The notes beneath the pieces were generated by a model. It made no database searches. It saw nothing but the letters and a program-made list of their open reading frames with translations, and had not been told where the DNA came from. Position numbers and translations under genes: made by a program. Below, in pieces: positions 45,118 through 57,013 of a stretch of DNA of 64,000 bases; position 1 is the first letter of the stretch; the number at the start of each line of letters is the position of its first letter. This stretch comes from Spinacia oleracea (lineage: Eukaryota > Streptophyta > Magnoliopsida > Caryophyllales > Amaranthaceae). The DNA lies in assembly GCF_020520425.1 (NCBI RefSeq), contig NC_079487.1:106426141-106490140 (forward strand), given 5' to 3'.

Positions 45118-45324
45118 AAACTTTTGTGTAAGACTGCCTTACCAAAAAGACCGATTTGATTGCTTAACTAATTAATTTCATTGCTTAATTAATTGGTTTC
45201 ATTGCTTAATAATTGGTTAAATTGCTTAACTAATTGGTTTCATTGCTTAACTAATTCGTTCCATTTCTTAATTTATATGGCACCAAAGCGGTCTTTTGTG
45301 TAAGACCACCTTATGTAAAAAGTT
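45118..45324. mobile_element. Small inverted-end element with TTGCTTAACTAATTGG repeats, copy 1
   Basis: Ends ACTTTTGTGTAAGAC and GTAAGACCACCTTATGTAAA are inverted relatives. The interior is five or six copies of an approximately 22-bp unit (TTTCATTGCTTAACTAATTG). A second copy is at 49619-49825. Confidence 0.6.
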
Positions 45325-45500
45325 TGTAATGATCGTTTAATCATCTTCTAAAGTTTAATTTTATTGAGGGTTGTGATTTTAGTGAGAATATTTTAGTGGG
45401 TCAGAGGCAAAACAGTTTATTACGGTTTGATTTGGTTTCAAATTTTGGTAATCCATAACAAATGATAAATTATGGTTTGAAAAAAAATCATAAAACAAAT

Positions 45501-46704
45501 GAAAATTTGTCAGAAAGTACCTTTTATAATCAAAAAATTATGACAAATGACCTTTTAAAAAAAAAGTTGTGAGAAAGGGTCCAATTCAAATTTTTTGTTG
45601 TGAATAAGGACCAAAACCGATTTTTCGGCGGTCAAAGCAAATTTTCCGGCGTTGACCGTCACGTGCCTGACACGTGACTCTTTTTTAACAAATAATTTTT
45701 TTCTAAAAATGAATTCCCTCCAACTCTCCCTTATTTCCCTTGACTAACCACCCTGAACTAAAAAAAATCGCGTTTCTCTCTCCTCTCATCCTTTGTGTTC
45801 TTCACCATGTTCTCCCCTTGTTTCTCAAATATGTTCTCTGTAACTTAAAACAACAAAATTCGCGCAACCCCTTTGATTTTCGTGCCTTTTCATACAAGGC
45901 AACACTAAAAGCCCCATTTTTTCCCCTCAATTTTCTCCAATTTTTTAACTCTTGAAATTAGGGTTCTTGAGCTAATTAGTTCGTAGCTGATTCTTTTATA
46001 TAAGAGCTTCAATCAAGCCTTTACTCGCATCAATCATTCTCCGCCTCGTTTTCTAGTTTAGGTGACCCAATTCCATGGTTGATCGCTCTCGCTTTCTTTT
46101 TCGCTCGTGGGTTCATCAAAAATGGACTCGTGAAATTATTTGGGAGTTCTTCATTAGAGTTAGGTTATAGCCCTTGCAATTCCTTTTGTTTCTGCAAGAG
46201 CAGATGGGAGTTTTCTTCCATTGGTGAAATCTTTTTGTATTGCTTGTGGTAGAATTGTGGGTGATGGAACTGAGAGGAAATTGAGGGCTTGGTTGATACT
46301 TACATGTTTCCAAACTTCTGTGATTTTTAGCTCTATGTTTTTGACAGGTATGGCTGCTAATCCTTTGAGTGAAAATTTGACATCTATATATTATTGGTAA
46401 GGCAATTGAGTGGTAGAGGAAGGAGAAGCATCAGAGGAGAGAGAAAAACATAAGTTTTTTTTAAAGTCACTGGTTAGTTGGGAAAATAAGGGGAAATTTG
46501 GAGGGTTTTTTTTTTTGTTAAAAATGAGTCACGTGCCGGCCACGTGCTAGTCAATGCCGAAAAATTGGCATTGACCACTGGAAAATGGATTTTGGTCCTT
46601 ATTCACAACAAAAACTTGGATTGGGCCCTTTCTCACATCTTTTTTTTAAAAGGTCCTTTGTCACAATTTTGAACTATAAAAGGTCCTTTTCTGACAAATT
46701 TTCC
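45501..46704. mobile_element. Mutator-like foldback element, 10-bp target duplication, possible captured insert
   Basis: TAAAACAAAT stands at 45491-45500 and 46705-46714. Ends GAAAATTTGTCAGAAA and TTTTCTGACAAATTTTCC open arms of roughly 200 bp that share ACCTTTTATA, GTCAATG/CGGAAAAT and GTCACGTG words. Same family as 26544-27371 but with about 700 bases between the arms (45720-46440) that look unlike the arms: a CT-rich stretch, a possible TATA (TTATATAAGAG) and more balanced composition. No transposase ORF. Confidence 0.75.
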
Positions 46705-46714
46705 TAAAACAAAT

Positions 46715-48033
46715 CATAATTTTGAAACCGCATACCAAACCGAACAACTAAATTATGATTTAATTTACGATTTGTTGCAGTTTAATCCAAACTCAAAAAC
46801 AAGCCTTGAGAGTTGAGACTTGAGAGTACCATACAAATATACAATTAGAGCCTGCAAATGTGTTTATGTGTCGTGTCAGGATCATGTTCGTAATATTTTA
46901 ACAGTTAAGTAAAGAAAACGAAGCGAATACGAGCTTTTTCGATTCTCCGAGATTAACACATGGAGTAAATCAAGTGGCATAGAAAAACTAGGCGAGTATG
47001 GGGTGGGGGTGAGACGGGGATGGATACCCAAGCGAGTGGTGTGACGGGGATGGATTTTAGTTTGTACCCGTTGGGGAGGAGATGAATTTTGTACCCGCCA
47101 TGGGTGATGGAGAGGGGATGAGGATGAAAAATTTAGGTGGGGATGGGGATGGAGGGACCTACATCCGTGTCTGCCCCGCTCCATTCACATCCCTAATGAG
47201 CACCACCAACATCAACACCACCCACAGTATGTTGGTCAAACATAGTGAAACAAACCCCCTCGCCAAACCCACCACAACCACCACAAACTCCGACCAAACT
47301 ATATATTCGAAACTTGCAAATCAGCCAAAGGTATAGTTGTAGCCATTGTGGACGCCAAGGCCATTGTCTCTATTTCTTCCCCTTTTTTTGTTGACACCCC
47401 TAGAATCCCTCAAAAAAGGTTAGCAGCGCTTTTTCTCTCTTCTCAATTTTGTTTGTACAAAAATATACAGTCAAATAAGCCTTAATTATAGTCATGTTAC
47501 AAAAGCATACAACCACAATCTTAAAATACTAGTATTCTATGATTACGATGCATGATATTTTCAAAATTTTGATTTGATATATATGCAAGTAATGTTCCAA
47601 CATCTTATACATTTTTTAAACAATTTTTGTAAGGGTATTATTGATATCGTACGTGTTGCATGGATACGTAAGTGCTAAGTTACTACACTAAAGTTTGATC
47701 AAAATGAACTAAAAAAAATACTTCAATTAATGAGCTTTTTCTTTAATTTGTTAATATAAACATAGTCCTATATACACATTACACGTGATTAAAAGTATTC
47801 ACGTACTATTTGCTAAAACATGTAAGAAAATTTATTTAAAACTGAAGAAAAAAATAACATATTTATATATGACAAAATCTATTTAGGAACTACTATAATA
47901 ATAAATTAGCTAAAATGAACGTAAAAGATTGTGTGTTTTTTACCTGTTTATATTTTTTCTGCAAGGTGCTTGTATAACCATATAAAATTAGGGTGTGATT
48001 AAGAGTATGACAAAGTTTAATTTGATTGTTAAG
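46715..48033. other. Intergenic spacer
   Basis: 46970-47200 is a GGGGATGG-rich repeat-like stretch, 47200-47290 is ACCACCAACA-rich, and 47440-47980 is AT-rich. Small ORFs here are low-complexity. No gene seen. An 18-bp word AAAATTAGGGTGTGATTA at 47984-48001 recurs inverted at 48124-48141. Confidence 0.45.
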
Positions 48034-48122
48034 GGTAGTTCTCAATAATGGTGATTAGAACGTTCCTCAGAACATGATCGATTATGTCTGCTCGTTTGAG
48101 AATTAGTTCGCTTTGATGCTAG
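48034..48122. repeat. Short direct repeat left of the copia fragment
   Basis: 89 bp starting GGTAGTTCTCA and ending GATGCTAG, about 90 percent like 49062-49151. Probably a scrap of the element's LTR. An 18-bp inverted repeat brackets it. Confidence 0.65.
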
Positions 48123-48658
48123 CTAATCACACCCTAATTTTAGGTGGTTATGGTGGTACAGATGAGTTGATTGTTAAGGGCTATACGGACGCAAGCTTTC
48201 AAACCGACAGAGATGATTTCAGATCACAGTCTGGGTTTGTGTTCTGCCTCAACGGCGGAGCAGTAAGCTGGAAAAGTGCTAAGCAAAGCACTATTGCGGA
48301 TTCTACACCTGAAGCCGAGTACATTGCTGCCTCAGAAGCAGCAAAGGAAGCTGTTTGGATTTGGAAGTTCATCGAAGAACTTGGGGTTGTCCCCTCCATT
48401 AAAGGACCACTGGCTTTGTATTGCGACAATAGCGGAGCCATTGCCCAGGAAAAGGAGCCTAGGAGCCACCAGAAGTCCAAGCACGTACTGCGGCGATTTC
48501 ATATACTTCGAGAGATCGTTGAAAGAAAAGAAATCGAGATTCGCAAGGTTGGAACTGACGACAACGTCGCGGATCCATTGACTAAACCGTTGCCACAAGT
48601 GAAACACAACGCACATGTAGCGACCATGGGAATCAAGCATGTTGGAGAATGGCTTTGA
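48113..48658 (+). pseudogene. Ty1/copia RNase H fragment (pol C-terminus)
   Basis: An open stretch whose recognisable part begins near 48143. It shows the copia RNase H in order: GYTDASFQTDRDD, SQSGFVFCLNGGAVSWKS, ADSTPEAEYIAAS, LYCDNSGAI, HQKSKHVLRRFHILRE and ADPLTKPL, so all acidic active-site residues remain. It ends at the normal polyprotein C-terminus (KHVGEWL). Everything upstream (gag, protease, integrase, reverse transcriptase) is missing. The first ten or so residues come from flanking repeat sequence. Confidence 0.85.
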
Positions 48659-49061
48659 TTTTCTAAGTTTTGTTTTAGAACATTTGTTAGGTCTATGTTT
48701 AAAACAATTGGTTTAACCATTTCATATTTATGAAATTTATTATTTCACATTCATTTAATTTTGGTTTAGTATTAAATGATAAGTCCATGTGATTCAAACC
48801 ATTCAAATGGGTTGTCAAGATGGATTCTTCGACAAAGAAACACCCATAAGTGAACTTGAATATTGAAGTCACAAAGGATCCCTAATCCAGGTCATTGAAA
48901 GGTGGACGACCAATGACTAATGAAGATTAGATTGCAAGTAGATTTTAGTTCTGTTTCTTGAGCTAGAGTGACTGGATGTCAGAATCTTTTGCATAGATAC
49001 TTATTGGATCTTGTATCGGATTGACCATGAGAACACTTTAAGAGATTAAAGTAATGTCATA
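48659..49061. other. 3' remnant of the copia element
   Basis: AT-rich, non-coding sequence after the polyprotein stop, leading to the right-hand direct repeat. Probably 3' untranslated and LTR sequence; no LTR border could be fixed. Confidence 0.4.
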
Positions 49062-49151
49062 GGTAGTTCTCATTAATGGTGATTAGAACCGTTCCTCAGA
49101 ACATGAGCGATTATGTCTGCTCGTTTTAGAATTAGTTTGCTTTGATGCGAG
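49062..49151. repeat. Short direct repeat right of the copia fragment
   Basis: 90 bp, partner of 48034-48122. Confidence 0.65.
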
Positions 49152-49618
49152 ATTGAAGGGATGTATTCCATTTTTCTTTTTTTTTTTTTAAACTGCCTTA
49201 ATATTTGTTTTCATGTTTGCTACAGGAATTCAATTAAATTGTCGTTGACTTTTGATTGTCAAAAGCAATGAAATTTCTTTTTTTTTTTTTGAAAATAATG
49301 AGTTATTATACTATATCACGCCCCTTCACACGAAGGCCCTTTGAGCTTGAAGTGAGGATGCAACATAGGGCTCCTCATACCCAATGCGAAATATTTCACT
49401 TATAGAATCTTGGTGCTCCGATACATGTCAAATGACCAACTCAACCAAAAACTTAAGCCAATGGTTGAAGACCCAAAATTAGTTTTATACTATGTCATTA
49501 AATTATAAACTTACTAAAGATATTATAATCACAAAGAACACTAAAAGACCATTTACTAAAATAAACTCATGAGTTCCCTTATAAAATAGAGATACCGTCA
49601 CTCAATTACTATACGACA
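49152..49618. other. Spacer
   Basis: Two T-rich runs and no gene. 49320-49460 resembles common low-copy repeat text but no ends were found. Confidence 0.35.
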
Positions 49619-49825
49619 ACTTTTGTGTAAGACCGTCTTACCGGAAAGACCACTTTGATTTTTTAACTAATTGGTTTCATTGCTTAACTAATTAGTTTAA
49701 GTGCGTAACTAATAGATTCCTATGCTTAACTAAGTAGTTTCATTGCTTAACTTATTGATTCAATTGCTTAACTTATATGACACCAATGAGGTCTTTTGTG
49801 TAAGGGCCGCCTTATAGAAAAGTTT
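49619..49825. mobile_element. Small inverted-end element with TTGCTTAACTAATTGG repeats, copy 2
   Basis: Ends ACTTTTGTGTAAGACCGTC and GTAAGGGCCGCCTTATAGAA; the interior is the same 22-bp repeat as in 45118-45324, same orientation. Confidence 0.6.
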
Positions 49826-50198
49826 GGAGTTAAGTTAAAGGTTGGGGTCCAACCTTTTGGTTTTTTCACCTTTTAGGACATCAACTTTTTTTTTTTCACC
49901 CTTTGGGGCCTCATTTTCATTTTTCGGCCAGTTAACCATAGTTTAACACGCCATTAACCATACTATCACTCAAATAATAAATTAAGCCAAATGTTAGGGT
50001 CCAACCTTTTGGTTTTTTCACCGTTCAGGACCCGAATATTTTTTTTTGCCCTTTTGGGACCTCATATCCATTTTTTGCATACTAACATTTTTTTAAAAAA
50101 AATCAGTAAAATGCAAATATAAAAAAATTAACATTCGAATAATAATTATTTATATTTTTATTAATTAATATTATGTAATTATAATTATTATATTTAAC

Positions 50199-50228
50199 AA
50201 TAATAATAATAATAATAATAATAATAAT
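50199..50228. repeat. (AAT)n microsatellite
   Basis: Ten trinucleotide units. Confidence 0.9.
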
Positions 50229-51110
50229 TCATCCTTCCCAAACCCCTTCATACAATTAAAACTACATAGTACTCTTCTCCAAACATCATAGATAATCTTT
50301 TCTCATTTATCAGACCTTTAATAGTTGAAACTTAATTTACATAATCCAATAACAACTGATTTGAATATGTTATAGAAAATTTGAGGTCGTAAATTTTAAT
50401 TTGGAAATTTCTGATTAATTTTGATCGAGTTAAGCATAAATCATTTGAATACCTCATCAATTATGGGCATCTATAATTCAATTGTATTTACTATCATAAA
50501 ACAATCAAGAACTAGTATGAAATATTAACTTGTGATCAAAATCAGAATTCCTTTAAAATTAACCCATTTTTGTTATTTTTACGTTTTTTGTGTGGACATT
50601 ATTAATATTTTTCAAATAAACCACAAATAATTGCGAGGATATACCATCAATTGCGGATCTTCCTTACAACTTAGGTCACGGAGCGGAAAATTCCGTAATG
50701 TATTTTTAGTTCCACCGTGCCCTGTAAACCTTTGACTCTTTGAGTATAATTGTATAAATATCGTACTCCACTATATATATATATTGCTTAATTCTTATAT
50801 TTCCATTGAACACCATAACCGAATATATAAAATATGATCAACTTGTGGATAATTATTTGCTTCTTTATTCTTTGGATTATCTGATACCCAAATCAATTTA
50901 TATATGGGTTAAATTTGTGAATTAAGTTACATATTATTTCAATTTGAGCTTATTATATGTTAATGATTAGAAACTTTAATAATTGAATAAGAATATCATG
51001 AAAATATGAATGAGGTCTCAAAAGGTGAAAAAAAAATCCAGGTCCTGAAAATGAAAAAACGAAAATGTTAGTCCTTAAACTTTTGATTTACTTTAACCTT
51101 TTAACCCAAG

Positions 51111-51275
51111 AATCTAACATTTTAACGTACTCTAGTTAAGTTTGATCGGAAAAGAGGAATGAGGTCCCAAACGGTGAAAAAAAAGCAGAGGAATCTAACA
51201 TTTTAATGTACTCTAGTTAAGTTTGACCGGAAAAGAGGAATAAGGTCCCAAACGGTGAAAAAAAGCAAAGATCCC
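51111..51275. repeat. 81-bp tandem repeat, about two copies
   Basis: AATCTAACATTTTAACGTAC starts at 51111 and, slightly changed, at 51192; the second copy is incomplete. Confidence 0.85.
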
Positions 51276-51482
51276 AAACCGTGAAATTTTCAAAAGGTTA
51301 GACCCATCTATCTTAAGTAGAAAAGTTTGTATACATACTATCCCACTGATTTACCTGTTTTGTATATCTCAGTGATAAATTCAGAATTTCTCAGCGAACC
51401 CACAGAAAAAGCCATCATCAACCTCTCCTCGCCCCCAAATTCCACTCCATCACAAAGGTAAGTAAGAAGCTGCGAAAAATAT

Positions 51483-54400
51483 ATGGGAATGGGTTTTGGG
51501 ACATACATCAAAACCCTACTAATTACATTCTCAGCAGCTCTAATCACCTACAATGTCATCATCTCTGCAAATGCACCTTTAAAGCTTGATTTCCCAGGAC
51601 CCAAAAACCCTTCTTTAAATTCTTTCGATTCTTCATTTGACCCAGTAATTAGACTTCCTAATGATCGCAAATCTAAACTGGCTTCAGCTCAAAAGAGGCT
51701 CTTTCACACTGCTGTGACTGCCTCGGATTCTGTGTACAATACTTGGCAATGTAGAGTGATGTATTATTGGTTCAAGAAGTTTCAGAGTCAACCCAATTCT
51801 GAGATGGGTGGGTTTACTCGTATTTTGCATTCAGGTCAACCGGATAAGTATATGGATGAGATCCCCACTTTTGTTGCTCAGCCTCTCCCTTCTGGGGTGG
51901 ATCAGGTGATTGATTTTACTCAGACCTATTTTTGTCAAATTTTGATTATTTTCGAGGAATTAATCTTAATTTTGCTTATGAGTTTGCTCCATTTTTACTA
52001 TATCTGTAGTATTTAGGGTTGATGTTCAATGGGTGTTGTTATGATTTAGAAGTGTTGTTAGTTTCATTTTACTAGTTTGAAATTGAATCCATATTATGTA
52101 TGCATTCATAATTGTAATGTGGATAGCTCTGGAATCTGCTGTTTAGCTCATTCTAGGGTGGTTTGGTTTCTGTTTCGGCGATTGCTTGGTCCTTGATGGG
52201 TGGCAAATGTGTATTGGAACTTTGCAAGTTGGGGGAAGGGGGTTAAATAGAACTTATATGAGTTTCTTAGTGTGTACACTGTAGAGTTCAGTTTGCGATT
52301 GCAAAATTTGAACTGTGGGGAGTTTATTGGCTGCAATTAAGACTTGTTTCAATCACTTCGATAGCTGACAAAAAAAGTCTTGACATGAGGAATTCTAATC
52401 GTGGATGGAGAAGTTAGCAGACGATGGAATTATTGTAGTGGTCCTTAGAGGAGTATTGATGGTATAATTCAAGTGTATACTATTTACTTGTTTACATTTT
52501 GTTGAGTCATGGATGAATTTCCTAAATTGTGGAACTTGGACAATTTGATGAATCAGTTAGGCTAATCACCTGAGCACAGTAGACAATAGACATGAATCAC
52601 ATGATAGATCGACAATGTGACTTAGAATCTGCATCTTGGATTTATTCATTACATGGGAATTTATTCAATTGAAATCATGGATTGGAAGCACAACAATTGT
52701 CGCCACTTTTGCCTTGGCTATTGGCGGTGTACCAAGCATTGCCAAAGAAGTAGGGCCATTCATAGTTCTTCTGGAGGTGCTTTCTTATGCTGGACTTGGT
52801 TGGCCTACTATATGGATCAGTAAATTTATTGGAAGGAACACCTTGTTTGAAATGCTAGGGTTGCTAGATTAAGGAACTAAGGAAACTTTGCATGATGAGC
52901 ATTCAGAGTCTGGCTCTTCTGCTGTTACTTGCAAGTTCCAATCTGTAGGGCAATGAAGGGCCTTCTATAGTCCTATGCATGTGCTGATCAGTGTGAAGTC
53001 ATATGTTGAAGTTAGGGCTTGATGGCTGTAGAGACAGTTTTTCTCCAACTTTGAAGACGGTATCTAGGAAAGTCATAAGCAAAGTTGTTACAGGCTTGGA
53101 CAGTAAGTAATCTGTGGGGAATGCTGCTCTGTATGTGAAAATAGTGAAAATTGTGCATGTAGCTGCAACGCAGCGTCCCGATAATTGTGACTCTAGGGCT
53201 CTAGGCTTGAATAATATGGTTGTGCCATACATTTGTAGGTGCAGTGTATGCTTCTTTTGTACATTTAGATTAGTTGGTTTGATGTTTTTTTTTTGGAATA
53301 TGAAGTCACGTGCATTCAAGTAACTAGGTAATGATTGCTTGTAAAAAGTTTGAGCGAAGGAGTCTCATTGTTAACATATAACTATATAAGTGATATAAAC
53401 CAGACTGAATGATAATAAGAAGAGGAGGTCATTCTTCTTTATGCAGTGTGGAAGCCCGTGTATCGCTGTTCTAACTGTTTTTTGGTTTGCTCAAGTTGTT
53501 AGTTAATGTTGTGTGATATGGAATGCTGCTTAAGTTGTACTTGATTCCTTCATTCGGTGGCCCCATCAATCCCTTTTGTCGTTGTTCATGTCCTCATTTT
53601 GACCTTGTAGGGTTACATAGTTCTCAACAGACCTTGGGCATTCGTACAATGGCTTGAACAAGCAGACATCAAAGAAGAGTATGAAATCAGACCCTTAACA
53701 TTTTGCACTTCTCCCCTGCCCCCTCCCTCGCCCCCAAACCTAAAAAAATGAAAAATAAATATGTTAGGTGTGAAATTTGGTTCTTTCTCAAATTAATTCC
53801 CACAATCTCATTGTAATGCAGTTATATACTAATGGCAGAGCCAGATCACATTATTGTGAAGCCTATACCTAATTTATCTCGTGATGGGCACGGAGCTGCT
53901 TTTCCATTCTTTTATATTGAACCTAAGAAATATGAGTCCACACTCCGGAAGTATTTTCCTGAGAACAAGGGACCAATCACACAAATCGATCCCATTGGGA
54001 ATTCTCCTGTAATTATTGCTAAGGTAATAGTTCCTTTTGGAGTTTCCTTTCATGTTGTTACTTCAGATATCTATGTATGTATTTATAATCAGTATCCTCT
54101 TCTTCTCTTGGATCTTTCCACCCTTTACAGGAATCTCTCAAGAAGATAGCTCCCTCATGGATGAATGTTTCATTGGGAATGAAGCAGGATCCTGAAGCCG
54201 ACAAAGCTTTTGGCTGGGTTCTTGAGATGTAAGCTTCCTCTAAGTAGGTTGATAGATTTGTTTACTACAATAAGGCGTATCTTGTTACCTCATTCCCTGT
54301 TATGAATCTGTAGGTATGCCTATGCTGTGGCGTCTGCCTTGCATGGTGTAAAGAACATCTTGTATAAGGATTTCATGATTCAGGTTTAGTCTATTGCTTC

Positions 54401-57013
54401 AACCTTTTTTTCAACTATCCTGATGTTGATAACTTTTATCTAAAGCTTGGCTATCTTTCCACCATATTTTTCTCACTTGCACAACTAATTGCTTTGAGAA
54501 ATAATAGTACGTGTTAGGGTGTTGTGTTACTGTAAGATCATATAATATCTCAATGAAGGCCTGAAGCTTGAGTTTTATGTTATATGTTTAAATGCTACTC
54601 ACCAGTCTGCATCCTGTCACTGACAAGGGCTGTTGGGTATTAAACCAGACCCTGGATTTCAAGAAATGTATACGATCCAGAAATATAGCATCGCATATAT
54701 TATAATGCATCTAAGTCAGGATACAAAGTTTCTGGATTTCATGCACAGTTTGCATTTAATGTTACATAATTCCTTTGACAATGGCCATTTTATCCAAAGT
54801 TTTTATAAAATCTTAGATTAGAGTCGATCATCGCAGTCCATTTTTACTAGAGCCGAGAGATTTACTACTCTTGGGCTTTGGATTATAATGGACTGACTCC
54901 AAATTGCCGAATTTCTGATTAAGCTATTTGAGCTTCTTATTTGATGTGTAAGCAAGCTGCCGGTTTTGAGGTTTTGGGTTAAAACTTTGATGAAATACCC
55001 TCTATTATCACAGGTATAAGGTCTCCTTACCCAGGGCGAGAGCCTCTACGGAGGCACAGGGTAATTTCAATGTTGATGTTGGTGTAAGATCATTGATCTA
55101 GAACCTTCAGGATTGTCTAAACAATTGATGATCTGCAAGTGTTCGCCATTTTGTAAATTTCTTTATTTGTCTATATTTTTGGCAAGACAAAAGCTTGCAG
55201 CAACCTAGAATTTAGGATGATGAAATTGATCATGTATTCTGCTGCAACCATAACATTATTCTCTTTTAAGAGGAAAAATCAATAAAATCATTGCAGTTAT
55301 TGTCTCTGTTGTGATGTAAACCAGCCTCCGTGGGACACAGAAGTGGGAAAGAAGTATATCATCCATTACACTTACGGATGTGACTACGATATGAAGGTAT
55401 ATACCACCCCCCTCCTGCAAGCTGACCTCTGTACACCTATTCATGTCTTCACTTGTATCATTGTATGCATGTCCGTTTTCATGTCTCAAAAGCATATTGA
55501 ATTGCTTTTGAAGTATTTACAACCTGTAATGCAGGGTAAGCTAACATATGGCACGATTGGAGAATGGAGATTTGACAAGAGATCCTATGACAAGGTTAAA
55601 CCTCCAAGAAACTTGACGCTGCCACCACCCGGTGTTCCTGAAAGTGTGGTATGTTTTCTATTGTTGCACCCTTCTTATTGTCTTCCTTTTCAACCCACTC
55701 GTCTTTGAACTTAAACATTCATATTGAAATCTCTAGTCCCTTGGATGCACCAGAAATCTGCATACTAGTGCATTGGAGCCATGTATTTATCTCGAGGTTT
55801 AGGTGAAATTTGTTTTAGTTCATTAATCTTCACATAGTTGTCTCATTATCAAATACTTGGCAAGGAAACTTTTGTGATCAAGGATTCAAGGTTGGAACTT
55901 GGAACTATGAAGGGATTTAAAGAGATAATAAAGAGAGGGCAGGCAGGTGAGGGCATGTGGTAAATGCGGAAACTGATGGGAAGTTATTATATGAGTTGAA
56001 GTGTGGAAAAAAAAGTTCAGAGGTTAACTTTCCTGGAATTTCAGTAATGGTCAATACAATGATTCTTATCAAATTAGCCTTCTTCCTTGAGTCTTTAAGT
56101 TAAATTTTACATTATGATCGTTCAGTTGGCTACTATCTCATGCAAAATTGTGGGAGATAGGGGCATGGTGTGGGAGAGAACAAAGTGAGAGAAAAAGAAA
56201 AGGTTGTCTTACTATCATTGTGGTGAAAATCATGAAGAATCATAAAAAATAAAGGATTGAAGTACTTGGTGTTGGAACCTCAACACTAACAGGGATACTT
56301 GACCCTTGAGTTTGGAAAAAAAAATATGGACTTGTTTTCATAAAATAGTCAAACCCGGCACTTGGATTAGAATACATGTGTCCACCACTAGTACCCGAGT
56401 CCGAGTAACATAGATTTCGAGTTTTACGATAAATTATTTTATGCAGTGAAACAAAGACCTTCACCTTTAAATTTGAAAGTATACTGCTAGAGAACTTTCA
56501 GCTTATTCATGCTGGGTAATGAGTGTGACTACTGACTAGTGTCCAAGCGATATTCTGTTAACTGTATTACCATTTTAATTTGTAGTGTTAGTAGTTAAAT
56601 ACTTCCTTCACTCGGATCCCACAGTTTAAGCCTACTGGTCAGTTGATGTGTTCTTAGGCTCTGTTTCGCCTGAACTTACTTTTGCTGGAATGACCTTATT
56701 TAGTTATTTGTGTGTTAAATTGTCTGGAAAGAACTTACCTTTGCTGAATTTTCTGAATTGTTTTTTTGCTGAAATAAGTTAATACTTGGTATATACTTGC
56801 TTTTCAACTACAGGTGACACTTGTGAAAATGGTGAATGACCTTATTTAGTTATTTGTGTGTTAAATTGTCTGGAAAGAACTTACCTTTGCTGAATTTTCT
56901 GAATTGTTTTTTTGCTGAAATAAGTTAATACTTGGTATATACTTGCTTTTCAACTACAGGTGACACTTGTGAAAATGGTGAATGAGGCAACATCAAACAT
57001 ACCTGACTGGTAG
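51483..57013 (+). CDS. HPAT: Hydroxyproline O-arabinosyltransferase (HPAT/RDN1 family), complete
   Basis: Golgi type II membrane enzyme that transfers the first L-arabinofuranose to hydroxyproline of extensins and CLE-type peptides (CAZy GT95, from memory). Exons: 51483-51905, 53611-53678, 53822-54023, 54131-54228, 54314-54383, 55325-55396, 55535-55648, 56960-57013; phases agree throughout and give 366 residues, the family's usual length. Residues 8-27 form one hydrophobic anchor (YIKTLLITFSAALITY). Family blocks follow: MGGFTRILHSGQPD, GYIVLNRPWAFVQWL, YILMAEPDHI (EPDH as the likely metal/nucleotide site), FPFFYIEPKKYE, IDPIGNSPVI, IAPSWMNVS, DKAFGWVLEMYAYAVA, QPPWDTE, IIHYTYGCDY and LPPPGVPESVVTLVK; the C-terminus is NIPDW. 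The start is the first ATG of the open frame. Intron 1 is 1.7 kb. Just before exon 8 lies a 146-bp duplication with a second copy of the acceptor and exon start. Which paralogue it is remains open. Confidence 0.95.
56688..56979 (+). repeat. 146-bp tandem duplication carrying a decoy exon 8
   Basis: 56688-56833 and 56834-56979 are identical by eye. Each contains the end of intron 7 with its CTACAG acceptor plus the first 20 coding bases of exon 8. The first acceptor (exon start 56814) leads to VTLVKMVNDLI and a TAG; the second (56960) leads to the full VTLVKMVNEATSNIPDW. Confidence 0.92.

Larger units (their letters stand above)
49845..51305. mobile_element. Foldback-type repeat element upstream of the HPAT gene
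   Basis: Left end GGGTCCAACCTTTTGGTTTT and right end AAAAGGTTAGACCC are inverted. The left arm is itself tandemly repeated (GGGTCCAACC at 49845 and about 49992), and the right arm holds an 81-bp tandem repeat (51111-51275). The centre is very AT-rich with an AAT microsatellite at 50199-50228. No ORF. Exact ends and target duplication are not resolved. Confidence 0.5.

Noticed and set aside
52636-52872. ORF in HPAT intron 1 with hydrophobic text
   Set aside because: Lies in an intron, no family resemblance, no splice signals tying it to the gene.
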